Of a stretch of DNA of 64,000 nucleotides, positions 25,629 through 37,231 are shown in pieces. Origin of the DNA: Adiantum capillus-veneris (taxonomy: Eukaryota > Streptophyta > Polypodiopsida > Polypodiales > Pteridaceae); assembly GCA_014529385.2 (NCBI GenBank), contig CM043962.1, positions 86,833,180 through 86,897,179 of the forward strand. The letters run 5' to 3'. A program made the position numbers and the translations under genes. The notes under the pieces are model-generated. The model saw nothing but the letters and a program-made list of their open reading frames with translations, ran no database searches and was not told the origin of the DNA. Within the stretch, counting starts at the first letter, position 1; each line of letters opens with the position of its first letter.

Positions 25629-25631
<3 letters not shown>

Positions 25632-25699
<68 letters not shown>

Positions 25700-26041
25700 C
25701 CTTAGCACGTGGCCTTCGCTGCCACTATCCAATCTCCAGAAAACAAGGTGGGCTTCCATTGTTGGTCGACCAAAGATCAAAGGATTGAGCACATGGAGAG
25801 GGTGGTCATAGCAAGTGTGAAGGAAAGTTTGCAGCTAGAAAGCATGATGGTGGGAGATGTAGCAAATGGTATCCACATGGTCAAAGCAGTTCTTTTGCAG
25901 AGGTGATCATGGATTCTAACTACTGACCAACCTTTCTTTGGCGAGACGAAAAGGGTGTCACAAAGTCTCACATGTTGACACGCAGAAATCATGCCTCTAT
26001 ATTTTTGTGGCTGGTTAGTGGAGTGTCATCCTTGTCCTCTC

Positions 26042-26086
<45 letters not shown>
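25632..26086. repeat. two (GA)n tracts in copy A
   Basis: GA runs at about 25632-25697 and 26045-26086. The corresponding tracts in copy B are at 28884-28931, 29283-29329 and 29407-29451. Confidence 0.95.
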
Positions 26087-26553
26087 CAAATAGCGACCCT
26101 TTTTAAAATTTGACCAAAAAAAAAAAGAATAAGAGAGGTCAAGTTTCTATTCATGGCACCTCGAGGCCTTTTCACCACACAAAAGATATTATATATATAT
26201 AAATTCTATGAGATCATTACCTCTCTATTGAAGGCAACTCTTATGTAATATCATTCACAACAAGGTTTCTACAAACCATGGCATTAGCAAAAATTAACAA
26301 GAAGGACTATACTAAACATTATCCAATATCGAGTCGACGAGAAGTACCAAGGAGCCACAAAAGAGACATCATCAAAAGAGCAAAAATGGTATCATGGAAT
26401 AGAGAAAGTTAGGACAAATTAGAAGAGAGTGTGATTAAAAAGCACATTAGCAAAGCAATTAAGATAGATGCTTTATAAGAGACACAACAGTATCCTCTCC
26501 TCTACCTTGTTTTAGGAAATTGTTTTCTAAGATAACCTAAGTGATCTTGGTTA

Positions 26554-26679
26554 TGTTGGGTAAAGGGCCATTGTGCCCATATCATTATTGTCGGATGCCC
26601 CCTTTTAACATGAACTAACCATATACATTATCTCAATTTACTATTGTAATAAGGAGTTACACGGCTTGCTACACAACAC

Positions 26680-26732
<53 letters not shown>

Positions 26733-26756
26733 GCACACACATTTTCATCCTTCGAG
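26554..26756 (+). mobile_element. copia 5' LTR, copy A
   Basis: Starts TGTTGGGTAAAGGGCC, contains a CT tract (26693-26727) and ends just before a decayed primer-binding site (gggtatcagag, about 26757). It is the duplicate of the LTR at 29891-30119. Copy A has no 3' LTR because the duplication ends inside pol. Confidence 0.88.
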
Positions 26757-27077
26757 GGGTATCAGAGACTTGATTCTCAATGTGTGGGCATGTTGAGACA
26801 ACAACCTCATCAAGTTCTAAGCTGGGATCTTGGGAGCTATTTTAGGTCAGTCTCAAGAGAGTCAAATCTATGGTTGATACTGTGAAATTGTGGAGCTCAA
26901 CATAGTGATAAATTCTATTCACATTTTGTGTGTGTATGTGTGTGATTGCACAATAAGGCTCCGATAGAAGGTTGTTAAATTAGTTGCACGAGGTCGACAT
27001 TAAAATTGAGTAGTAGCACTTTTATTTAAAATGCATAGCAGCAACAAGGTTGCAAGCACAAGTTCACAGTACTGGCA

Positions 27078-27290
27078 ACAATTGCAGGAACAGGCAACGT
27101 GGTCCTCTTGAACATACAGAGTAGCAAACCCAAGTCGTAAGTGCTTGAAACTTTCAGAAGCAACAATACCATTGGTAAAAGTTCAAATTGTGGAAACAAT
27201 TGCAACAACATGCAACGTGGTCCTCTTGACATAAAGAGTAGCAATCAGGTCGTCGTAAGCGCTCAAAACTTTCAGAAGCAACAATATTGA
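27078..27290 (+). repeat. internal ~120-bp tandem duplication in the copia leader (also 30440-30650)
   Basis: The phrase 'aacaattgcaggaacaggca' through 'tttcagaagcaacaata' occurs twice, about 120 bp apart, between the copia LTR and integrase. The same pair is present in copy B, so it predates the segmental duplication. No gag domain is recognisable here. Confidence 0.8.
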
Positions 27291-27599
27291 TAGTTATTTC
27301 AAGCACTAACAACAAGTTCCATTAAGAGAAAATTTATACAATGTTGGTTTTCTATAAGGCTAGAAGCTTTAAAATAAAGCACAACGTATGGTGACTTTGG
27401 AAAACCAGAACACTAGCAACAGGCTCAAGGCAACAAGTTAAAATTGGGAAATTGTTGTGAGGTTAGCCTCTGTCCTCTGCAACATAAATCAACGTTGGCA
27501 AATGGTTTTTCAAAGTGCTAGTATACAAATGTGTAGTCGTGGTTTATGCTTTATGATTTATGTGAGAGCGACAGCCTACTTTGATTTGACTTATGTAAT

Positions 27600-28300
27600 A
27601 ATTTTGAACCAATATTGGGATCTTGTACGTCCTACGTACGTGGCCCTATGCCTAGCAAGTCACTAGGTGTTGTTATGTATTTTACCACTTTTATCAATGA
27701 TGCACCTCACAAGGTTTGGGCTTATCTATTAAAGCATAAAGATGATGCCTTAAGCTTAAGTGCTTAAGGACTAATAATGGTGGAGAGTGTCTACAATGAC
27801 ATCCAGAGTTTCTATAATACACGTGGCATAACGAGATAGCTTACTAGTCCTCAAACACGTGCCCAAAATGGACTTGCTAAGAGAATGAATCGCACGATCC
27901 ACAAGAGATTTTACAATTGAGTGTGTTATCTCATGCTAAGTTGTCAAATGGGTTGTGGGTTGAAGCTCTTAAGATCGTAGTTTAGTTGATTCACCAAATA
28001 AGGCACCTGATGGTGGCATTCCAGGTGAGCCTTGGAGTAGCCATCATATGATTAGTTATAAGTTTTTTATTGTAAGTCAATTGTTCATGTATCTAGAGAG
28101 ATTATAAATAGCCTAAAGCCAAAGTCTAAAAAGTGTATTTTCATGTGATTTTCATTGGTTATGATGAGATGGGTTATTGCTTATGGAATCCAATTTCTCA
28201 TTGTAATTTGTAGCAATGATATGAAATTCAATGAGACGAAAATTCCAAAAAATCTTCCCAAAGAGTTTGAGAGGAGGAAGCTTACATTTCAGGTGCTCCT
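27600..28300 (+). pseudogene. copia integrase/pol remnant, copy A
   Basis: Frames give 'VMYFTTFINDAPHKVWAYLLKHK' in pieces, 'RTNNGGE', then 'SHAKLSNGLWVEALK' and 'CIFIGYDE'-like signatures as 'YFHVIFIGYDEMGY'. These are the copia integrase core and the downstream conserved block. Many stops and frameshifts are present. Confidence 0.82.
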
Positions 28301-28880
28301 AATAGCTTAGACCATGCATAGAGTAGTGGCACTACATTGAGTGGTATTGAAACACAACTGTTGATCCCATTACCCCTCCCCGCATTAAATATAGGTGTCA
28401 CTTAATGTCAAGGCTGGCCCATTGATTCGTGAGCCGCCAAAACTCTACAAACGCCCGCAAGATCGGAGCCTCGGAGGTGTGTGAGGGAGGCCCTTCATTC
28501 CAGAATCCAATTCGAACGATCTTTGGAAAATGGTGAGGTACACTGTAGATATCTACTTTTGGCTGGGTTCACACTAAACTCATGGAGGACGGACGCAACG
28601 TTGTGACAAGGTTCCCTGTGGACATTAGTGTTCACACGGGAGGGTCCATAAAGTAGCTCTTCCCCCCAATACATCTTATGCCTCCCCCCTCGCCCGAAGC
28701 CCACTTCCACCTTGACACCATTCAAATGGCCACAATTGCTTTTTATCGTAGACAAGGGGGAGTGTTGTTTTGATGCAACCGATGAAGTAGGCAGTGGATC
28801 TAACAAGGGCGTGGAGGGATTTGGTGGACCAGCTTCACTTTTCCACCAGGGCCAGGAACATAAGGTTTGCTTGTGCGCAC

Positions 28881-28934
<54 letters not shown>

Positions 28935-29209
28935 CCTCCTTAGCACATGACCTTCGCTGCCACTAACCAATCTCCAGAGAACAAGGTGGGCCTCCATTGT
29001 TGGTCGACCAAAGATCAAAGGATTGAGCACATGGAGAGTGTGGTCATAGCAAGTGTGAAGGAAAGTTTAAAGCTAGAAAGCATGATGGTGGGAGATGTAG
29101 CAAATGGTATCCACGTGGTCAAAGCAGTTCTTTTGTAGAGGTGATCATGGGTTCTAACTACCAACCAACCTTTCTTTGGCGAGACGAAAAGGGTGTCACA
29201 AAGTCTCGC

Positions 29210-29279
29210 ATGTTGACACGCAAAAATCATGCCTCTATATTTTTGTGGCTAGTTAGTGGAGTGTCATCCTTGTCCTCTC

Positions 29280-29332
<53 letters not shown>

Positions 29333-29403
29333 CATGTTGACACGCAGAAATCATGCCTCTATATTTTTGTGGCTGGTTAGTGGAGTGTCACCCTTGTCCT
29401 CTC

Positions 29404-29454
<51 letters not shown>

Positions 29455-29455
29455 A
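29210..29455. repeat. local ~125-bp duplication around a GA tract, copy B only
   Basis: 'tgttgacacgc' through 'gtcctctcact' plus GA tract occurs twice in copy B (29210-29329 and 29336-29451) but once in copy A (25976-26086). The duplication therefore arose after the 3.3-kb duplication, probably by GA-mediated slippage or recombination. Confidence 0.88.
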
Positions 29456-30016
29456 ATAGCGAGCCTTTTCAAAATTTGACCAAAAAAAAGATTCATGGCA
29501 CCTCCCTTTTCACCACGCAAAAGATATTATATAGATATAAATTCTATTGAGATCATTACCTCTATTGAAGGCAACTCTTATGTAATATCATTCACAACAA
29601 GGTTCTACAAACCAATGGCATTAGCAAAAATTAACAAGAAGGACTATACTAAACATTATCCAATATCGAGTCGACAAGAAGAACCAAGGAGCCACAAAGA
29701 AGACAGCATCAAAACAGCAAAAATGGTATCATGAAATAGAGAAAGTTAGGACAAATGAGAAGAGAGTGTGATTAAAAAGCACATTAGCAAAGCAGTTAAG
29801 GTAGATGCATTATAAGAGACACAACCGTATGCTCTCCTCTACCTTGTTTTAGGAATTTTTTTTCTAAGATAACCTAAGTGATCTTGGTTATGTTGGGTAA
29901 AGGGCCATTGTGCCCATATCAATATTGTCGGATGCCCCCTTTTAACATGAACTAACCATATACATTATCTCAATTTACTATTGTAATAAGGAGTTACACG
30001 GCTTGCTACACAACAC

Positions 30017-30019
<3 letters not shown>

Positions 30020-30092
<73 letters not shown>
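30020..30092 (+). repeat. (CT)n tract inside the copia 5' LTR
   Basis: 73 bp of pure CT close to the end of the LTR, about 28 bp before the PBS. It is 35 bp in the duplicate LTR (26693-26727) and absent as a pure tract from the 3' LTR, where only 'catctctaatg..ctcactctcttgc' remains at about 33078-33105. Confidence 0.93.
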
Positions 30093-30095
<3 letters not shown>

Positions 30096-30119
30096 GCGCA
30101 CACATTTTCATCCTTCGAG

Positions 30120-30130
30120 TGGTATCAGAG
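30120..30130 (+). promoter_or_regulatory. copia primer-binding site
   Basis: TGGTATCAGAG lies immediately downstream of the LTR and is complementary to the initiator tRNA-Met 3' end. Confidence 0.9.
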
Positions 30131-30959
30131 ACTTGATTCTCAATGTGTGGGCATGTTGAGACAACAACCTCATCAAGTTCTAAGCTGGGATCTTGGGAGC
30201 TATTTTAGGTCAGTCTCAAGAGAGTCAAATCTATGTTTGATATTGTGAAATTGTGGAGCTCAACATAGTGATAAATTCTATTCACATTTTGTGTGTGTAT
30301 GTGTGTGATTGCACAATAAGGCTCCGATAGAAGGTTGTTAAATTAGTTGCACGAGGTCGACATTAAAATTGAGTAGTAGCACTTTTATTTAAAAAGCATA
30401 GCAGCAACAAGGTTGCAAGCACAAGTTCACAGTACTGGCAACAATTGCAGGAACAGGCAACGTGGTCCTCTTGAACATACAGAGTAGCAAACCCAAGTCG
30501 TAAGTGCTTGAAACTTTCAGAAGCAACAATACCATTGGTAAAAGTTCAAATTGTGGAAACAATTGCAACAACAAGCAACGTGGTCCTCTTGACATAAAGA
30601 GTAGCAATCAGGTCGTAAGCGCTCAAAACTTTCAGAAGCAACAATATTGATAGTTATTTCAAGCACTAACAACAAGTTCCATTAAGAAAAAATTTATACA
30701 ATGCTGGTTTTCTATAATGCTAGAAGCTTTAAATTAAAGCACAACGTATGGTGACTTTGGAAAACCAAAACACTAGCAACAGGCTCAAGGCAGCAAGTTA
30801 GAATGGGGAAATTGTTGTGAGGTCAGCCTTTGTCCTCTGCAACATAAATCAACGTTGGAAAATGGTTTGTCAAAGTGCTAGTATACAAATGTGTAGTCAT
30901 GGTTTATGCTTTATGATTTATGTGAGAGCGACATGCTACTTTGATTTGATTTATATAAT

Positions 30960-31640
30960 AATTTTGAACCAATATTGGGATCTTGTACGTCCTACGTACG
31001 TGGCCCTATGCCTAGCAAGTCACTTGGTGTTGCTATGTATTTTACCACTTTTATCAATGATGCACCTCACAAGGTTTGGGCATATCTATTAAAGCATAAA
31101 CATGATGCCTTAAGCTTAAGTGCTTAAGGACTAATAATGGTGGAGAGTGTCTACAATGACATCCAAAGTTTCTATAATACACATGGCATAACAATATAGC
31201 TTACTAGTCCTCAAACACGTGCCTAAAATGGACTTGCTAAGAGAATGAATTGCACGATCCACAAGAGAAATAATAATTGAGTGTTTTATCTCATGCTAAG
31301 TTGTCAAATGGGTTGTGGGTTGAAGCTCTTTAGATCGTAGTTTAGTTGATTCACCAAATAAGGCACCTAATGGTGGCATTCCATGTGAGCCTTGGAGTAG
31401 CCATCATATGATTAGTTATACGTTTTTGATTGTAAGTCAATTGTTCATGTATCGTGAGAGCTTATAAATAACCTAAAGCCAAAGTCTAAAAAGTGTATTT
31501 TCATGTGATTTTCATTGGTTATGATGAGATAGGTTATTGCTTATGGAATCCAATTTCTCATTGTAATTTTGTAGCAATAAATTCAATGAGAAGAAAATTC
31601 CAAAAAATCTTCCCAAAGAGTTTGAGGGGAGGAAGCTTAC
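30960..31640 (+). pseudogene. copia integrase remnant, copy B
   Basis: Same signatures as 27600-28300 (integrase core, 'SHAKLSNGLWVEAL', 'FIGYDE'), with additional frameshifts. The DDE triad cannot be read in one frame. Confidence 0.82.
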
Positions 31641-32049
31641 ATTTCAGGTGCTCCTAGTAGCTTAGACCGTGCATAGAGTAGTGGCACTACATCGAGTGGT
31701 ATTGAAACAGATTGGGACCCTAACGCAACCCTCTATATCATGTGCGGTCAAACCACATTCAAATAACCCTCTTCACATTTAAAACCTATTAATTTTTATT
31801 TTCAAAAGTGATTTTTAAAACCAATTCTATCAATATAAACTTTTGGCATTCTTGAAATTAAAAAATCTCTTGATGAATTCGTGCTAAAGCAACATATTTT
31901 GAAGTGGACCTCCGAGAGTGGGATAGTTGATTCCTCATGTAGAGCTTATTGCATTGAGAAGGTCAATGAGGGTTTCTAGGTTGCCTAAGAGGTTTGTACT
32001 GAGCCTAGAGTACACGTTGTTGATGGATTGTGGTGAGCCCTTCTCTTAT

Positions 32050-32795
32050 GATGAGGCTGTGTTATAGGATAACAAGCTTAAATGGGAGAGTTCTCTGAAA
32101 TTAGAGATGCATTTTTTGAAGAAGAATCAAACTTATGACTCAGTGCCTTCACTAAACGAGAAAAATGCTTTGTTGTGTATAAATGGAAGATCACACCCAA
32201 CGATGGGAAGCCAAAGTACAAAGGCTAAATTGGTTGCCAGTTGTTACGAGCAAAATCAAGGCATATACTTTGACGAGGTAATTGTCAAGATGTACTTGCA
32301 AATAGTACTTGCTTTGTTTGTGAAAGAAAGAATAAAGTTTGTTCAAATGGATGTTAAGACATCATTATTACATGGTGGTCTTTAGAAGGACATTTACATG
32401 CAATAGCCAAAGGGTTTTGTTGAGAATGAGAAAGAAGTTAGTGTGTAACCGTAAGACGAGTCTTTATGGTTTGAAACAAACACTATGAAAATGGTAGCAT
32501 AAGTTTGATGCTGTTGTGAAATTTCAATGAAATAGGCTCGGCAAAATTGATCATTACCTCTACATTAAAGCTACATATGGTGTTCTTTTGATCTTGATCC
32601 TATATGTGGATTATATGATCATCACTAGGAAGAACGATCACAAGGTAGATGCATTGAAGTCGAAGTTGCATCAAAACTTTGACATGAAGGATATGGCTAA
32701 GCAAACCATGCACATTATGCAAGATAGGTCATTGAAGGTTCTTTACTTATCACAAAAAGAGGTTAATTATTTTGTACTAAAGTGTTTCAACAATT
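32050..32795 (+). pseudogene. copia reverse transcriptase remnant
   Basis: 32107-32385 encodes 'KKNQTYDSVPS', 'KAKLVASCYEQNQGI' and 'VQMDVKTSLLHGGL' (first catalytic Asp in MDVKT). 32588-32795 has 'LILYVDYMIITRKN', where the YVDD motif reads YVDY, and 'SKLHQNFDMKDMA'. Stops lie between the two blocks. RNase H is essentially lost. This is a canonical copia RT order with an inactivating change at the catalytic pair. Confidence 0.88.
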
Positions 32796-32821
32796 GGGGG
32801 GGGGGGGGGGGGGGGGGGGGG
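32796..32821 (+). repeat. poly-G tract, 26 G
   Basis: Interrupts the copia pol relic exactly after 'FVLKCFNNW'. The adjoining sequence resumes near the element's 3' end, so the run sits at a deletion junction. Confidence 0.92.
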
Positions 32822-33160
32822 TCTTTCTACTCCTTTGCCTCCACTATCAAGTGCTTGTGGGCATTGGGTAGTGATCCAAACTCTACATACCTTGTATATA
32901 TGTCTGTAGCTTGCTATGTGGCACATTGGCCATTAAGTGGGAGATTATTGGGTAAAGGGCCATTGTGCTTTGACCAGAGTGGATGGCCACCCACTTCTAA
33001 TACAAACTAACCATATACACTATCTCAATATATTTCGTGCAATAACGAGCTGCACACTTGATGATGAAAGTTCCACCCATCTCTAATGTATTCTCACTCT
33101 CTTGCTATAGGCACACGCATTCATGTCCTTCAGGGGTCTATCATGTAGTCTTAATTGAGT

Positions 33161-33659
33161 AGAAGCCTTAGAGCCCGTTGTGGCATATATATTCTTCGTT
33201 ATATTTACTGATAATCCAAATCCAAAAGCCCAAGACTTGGCGACAAAATATTGCAAAGAGGAATTGTAAACGAATGCTAAAGCTCTTGTGGAGGAACCAT
33301 CCTCCAAAAGCATCAAGGAGGCCACTCATATATGAAAAAGGTGAGATATGGCAAGGTTCATTTGTTTAGCTCTTGAGTAGTTGCAACTACTCAAAAAAGG
33401 GCCAAAAACTAACTTAGCAAGAGGGTTTTCATAGTCTGATAATTTAGAGGAGTTTTTTGAGGGGATAGAGATGGTCTTGTCTTAGCTTCCAACATTGAGC
33501 CACTATGTTGGGAATATCCTTTATTTGTAAATCCAAATATTGGCATGAAAATATTATGAACTATAGTGTTGTAGCAATATCCGCATAGTACCAAGTCTAT
33601 AGCTTTTGGCCTTGGTTTACACTCTCATTGATTGAGGCTCTTCACTCACCACCTCTTTG
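33161..33659. other. spacer, no gene seen
   Basis: Short unsupported frames only. 'tgttgggaatatcctttatt' at 33509 resembles a copia-type LTR end (TGTTGGGA), but no partner was found. Confidence 0.4.
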
Positions 33660-34010
33660 GTCATAGAGCCACGAGTTTCAACGTTCTTAGAGCAGAAACA
33701 TAGATTCATAGAGTCATTTCATTGAAGATGCATCATTTTGTTCCTTGTTTGATATCTCTTCCTTCTCTTGTAGAAGCATCCTAAAACCATACAAAACTCG
33801 TAGAAACATGTGCATGCTTGTCTTTAGAAAATGTTTACTTATAGAGTTATGCACACGTTTCATGTATGACAAATAAATTCTCCATCATCTTCTTTGGGAC
33901 TAGGGAGAATAATGGGTGAAAAGTGATATTGTTGCACATAATATTAGACATTGCTAAAATACAAAAGTGATACAATAGAGGTGTAGATCTCAAATAGAGC
34001 CTTTTTTGGA
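33660..34010 (+). repeat. dispersed repeat, copy 2 (first copy at 7660-8010)
   Basis: Colinear with 7660-8010: matching phrases include 'cattgaagatgcatcat', 'ttta..tatagagtta', 'gagaataatg' and 'agtgatacaatagaggt'. Same orientation, 26 kb apart. Confidence 0.65.
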
Positions 34011-34578
34011 GCCCTAGGTTGTGGAATTATGAAAACCAAATCTCAACTTATGGCCATTTTTGTGAAGGGTTGTCTTGCATGTGTGGCAACCTAGTTCTCT
34101 AAAGGAGAAAGTTCTCACCTTGCAAAAACACCCTTGCCTCCTTGTTTTAGACCTACAAAGTGAGCTTTTTCATTTTTCTTGGTCTATTTCAACTCAATTT
34201 TCCCAATGGATGTGTTATCTTGTCTTTATTTTCCTCCAAGAAGCTTTATCTCAATCAGTGCAAGCTAATAGTCGCGTCAAAGTCTACCACTATAAAGAAT
34301 TCCAAAAATCTCTATTTCTCACATACCAGAAGTCATATTGACCTCCTCATCCACATCATTACAAGGTTCTTAGAGAGTTACAATGGATTTTGACCACAAT
34401 TTGCATAATTTTGGCAAATTATGATGTTTGAGACCCACATTGCCACTTTCTGGTCCCAGGAGTTTGTTTAGTGATCCGAACTTGGCCCTAAGAGAAACAA
34501 TAACATGAATATACTCAAAGTGAAGTTAGAAGTATGCCATATTTTCTTTTTCTACTTGCCCAAGTATGGTAATTAACC

Positions 34579-34580
<2 letters not shown>
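34011..34580. other. spacer, no gene seen
   Basis: The 88-codon frame at 34075-34341 matches nothing I recognise. Confidence 0.4.
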
Positions 34581-34664
<84 letters not shown>

Positions 34665-34691
34665 TGAGAGAGAGAGAGAGAGAGAGAGAGA
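34581..34691. repeat. compound (TG)n(GA)n microsatellite
   Basis: About 82 bp of TG passes directly into about 28 bp of GA. Confidence 0.97.
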
Positions 34692-36553
34692 AAATGAGAA
34701 AGCCTTTAGAGCTTAGAGATAAGAAAAGAAAAAGATAATACTCTCGGTGCTACTTATTCTATCTCATACAATTATATGATTACACAAGCAAATTGTTTAG
34801 TTGGCAAGTCAATATATAACACTAAAGACAGAAACACATTTATCTTTTTCTTAATATTCTTGATTTGTTTTTTTTTGTTTGAGCAATCAACTAACACTAG
34901 AGTTAGTAATGTTGATGAGGCAATCAATCATTTCATATATAATTGTGATATACGATTGTGCGGGGCATGTGCTTAAAATTAACAACTAAGGGTTAGGCTT
35001 CAAGCACGATGCTTGACACCATTCTAGTAGATATTGGCCATAAAAGAGCACACCACCTAAATTCTAGATTATTCGACTTTGAGTTTTGTTCACATATGAT
35101 TATTTTATATAGGCAACTTAAAAATACCTTGAAAACCCACAAACATATATGTGTGTGCATCAATTTGACACCTTTTCTCATGCAATGTGCTTTAATGTGA
35201 AAATTAATAACATCTAGATTTTAAATAAAACATGTTCATCAAAAGAACATAGCATTGCTACATCTGAACAACCATTCGTTGAAGTTGTTTAACAATTCTT
35301 ACAACCTTAACGAGTCTTACTTGGTATATGATAATTTTTTGCCAATGAAATTGTTCCTAATACGACATGCTCAAAATGGTTGAATAAACGGATATAACCA
35401 GCACCAAGGAAAATTGTCTCGACACATAACTGAAATAACAGGCGCCAATGTCAGTCCTAGAGATTCAGATTCTCCACATGGAATATGTCTCATATAAGAA
35501 TGTCCAAAAAAATAACATCCATCAAGTACGAGATGTACTTGTGTGTGGATGTAACTGAAAGCACTTAGTGACATGAGTGAGAGAGGCCCTCATATAACTC
35601 TTGCTCCACACTGGCTAATTTGAACTCCATGAGTTCCTAGACCCTTTTACACCATTCTGACTAACAACATGTGCCAAACAAAACTACAAGGTGCAAAAAT
35701 GTATTTGGTACAATGCTATCCCAAACTTCTTTGCTCTTACATGACCTTGTCATGTGTCTAAAGAGCAAAATGGATGAAAGCATTCTAGCATATATGTCCA
35801 ACTCAAAAACTTAATGAAAGCATATAAAAAAATGGAATGAAATCAAATCATATGCTTACATGGAGGTTGAAAATAGCGTCCACTTACTCGAAGTGAAGTG
35901 CACTATCCAAACCTAAAAGGTACATTACCAAAAACCCAACCTCAAAATACCTAGTATGTCTTTAACCTGTTGAGCACTAAATGAAAGATTAGTGAAAATA
36001 AACAAATATTTAACTGGTAACCTTGGGTGTTGCCTGGGAAATCCAAACCCTTTAGTGAGATTTTACAAATCCTTCGGTGAGATTCTACAATTTCAAACCC
36101 CTTGGTTAGATTCTGCATGGAAATTACTTAAACTAGTAATGAACGATGACCAACACAGTCTACCCAATAATGATTGTAATTAACTTGTGAAGTTGAACTT
36201 ATACACTACCCCTTGGCAGACTGAGGACTTCTTTTGTTGAAAGTACAACCGTGAAGAAATCAATCAATGATCATCAATACTCATGGAATGATTTGGCATT
36301 ATTTGGATCATACCCCTGTAAATACCACTCCTACACGCACAATTAGTGCTATAAATTAAACAACATATTCTCTCAAGTTGAAAACTTATTCACAACTAGA
36401 TCTTGAAATAATTGTTTGTCCCCATCAAAAGAAGAGAGATATTTCCAATATCCCAAAGAAGTTAGTCATACTAGATTTTTTTGGTGTTCAAACAAGAGAT
36501 TACCTGCTTTGAAGATCTCTCAGTCTATTCATGTTATCCCATGAATTAGAGCG
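34692..36553. other. intergenic; contains a 3-copy ~28-bp repeat
   Basis: AT-rich, no supported gene. At about 36046-36120 three diverged copies of 'cc(c/t)ttngtgagattntaca' follow each other. Confidence 0.45.
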
Positions 36554-36725
36554 GCTATGCCTACTTGCTACCCATACAAAACATCATCTGTATTGGCTAC
36601 ACCTTGTGCATAGAGCCAATGATAAGAAATGCCGTCGTAGCTATGCCTACTTGCTACCCATACAAAACATCATCTGTATTGGCTACACCTTGTGCATAGA
36701 GCCAATGATAAGAACTGCCGCCGTT
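36554..36725. repeat. two tandem copies of an 86-bp unit
   Basis: 36554-36639 and 36640-36725 (both starting gctatgcctacttgctaccc) are nearly identical. Because 86 is not a multiple of three, a coding role across both copies is unlikely. Confidence 0.95.
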
Positions 36726-37044
36726 GTAGTCATATACAATGATCACAAGCAAATATACTAGCCTCAACTGTTGTCAAGCGAAAAGTTACAACCAAGGGTA
36801 ACCCTTGCAATAAACTCAACATAAGAAGTCATTGAAAACAAATAAGGACTTACTGTTAAAGTTTAAGCATCTCAACTAAACTGCCCAATGTGATCCCATT
36901 ATTTAGTTTTGATTTTAGGTATTTATTTTACTTATTTGTCAAAGTCTTGGGTAGGGCAATTTACTGGGATTGCTATATAAGCAACCCCTTGCCTCCACTG
37001 TATACACATTCAGTTATTCATTGCCAAGGTTGATAGGTTCAGGA

Positions 37045-37174
<130 letters not shown>

Positions 37175-37219
37175 CTTGCTCCCCTTGGTCTCTACGCTTC
37201 TGCATCGTCGACTTTGACA

Positions 37220-37231
37220 TGGTATCAGAGC
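37220..37231 (+). promoter_or_regulatory. primer-binding site, initiator tRNA-Met
   Basis: A perfect TGGTATCAGAGC abuts the 5' LTR end (..TTTGACA). Confidence 0.93.

Larger units (their letters stand above)
25089..28354. repeat. segmental tandem duplication, copy A (3.27 kb)
   Basis: It begins 'actgttgatccca' and ends '..gagtggtattgaaaca'. The whole interval is repeated head-to-tail at 28357-31709 with very high similarity; most differences are in microsatellite length. It contains a reverse open frame of unknown meaning, GA tracts, a copia 5' LTR (26554-26756), and copia gag/integrase remnants. It stops inside copia pol, so the unit boundaries do not coincide with the element. This points to a genomic tandem duplication and not a second insertion. 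Confidence 0.93.
28357..31709. repeat. segmental tandem duplication, copy B (3.35 kb)
   Basis: Second copy of 25089-28354, joined to the first through only a couple of extra bases. It is longer mainly because of a local duplication at 29210-29455 and a longer CT tract in the LTR. It continues rightward into the remainder of the copia element, so this copy is attached to the original right flank. Confidence 0.93.
29891..33160 (+). mobile_element. Ty1/copia retrotransposon, two LTRs, decayed
   Basis: 5' LTR 29891-30119 (TGTTGGGTAAAGGGCC.., CT tract, ends before the PBS). PBS 30120-30130. 3' LTR begins at about 32946 (TATTGGGTAAAGGGCC), after a 'aagtgggaga' polypurine tract, and runs to about 33145-33160. 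Between them lie integrase (about 30960-31640) and RT (about 32050-32790) remnants in order, as in Pseudoviridae. At about 3.3 kb the element is shorter than the usual 4.5-5.5 kb, consistent with internal deletion. Stops, frameshifts and a poly-G run inside pol show that it is inactive. Confidence 0.9.

Noticed and set aside
26554-28354. A second independent insertion of the copia element in copy A
   Set aside because: The flanking 1.4 kb is also duplicated and the right end stops inside pol, so it is a segmental duplication.
36531-36761. 76-codon ORF across the 86-bp repeats
   Set aside because: The repeat length is not a multiple of three, so the two copies are translated in different frames. 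No real protein repeat exists.
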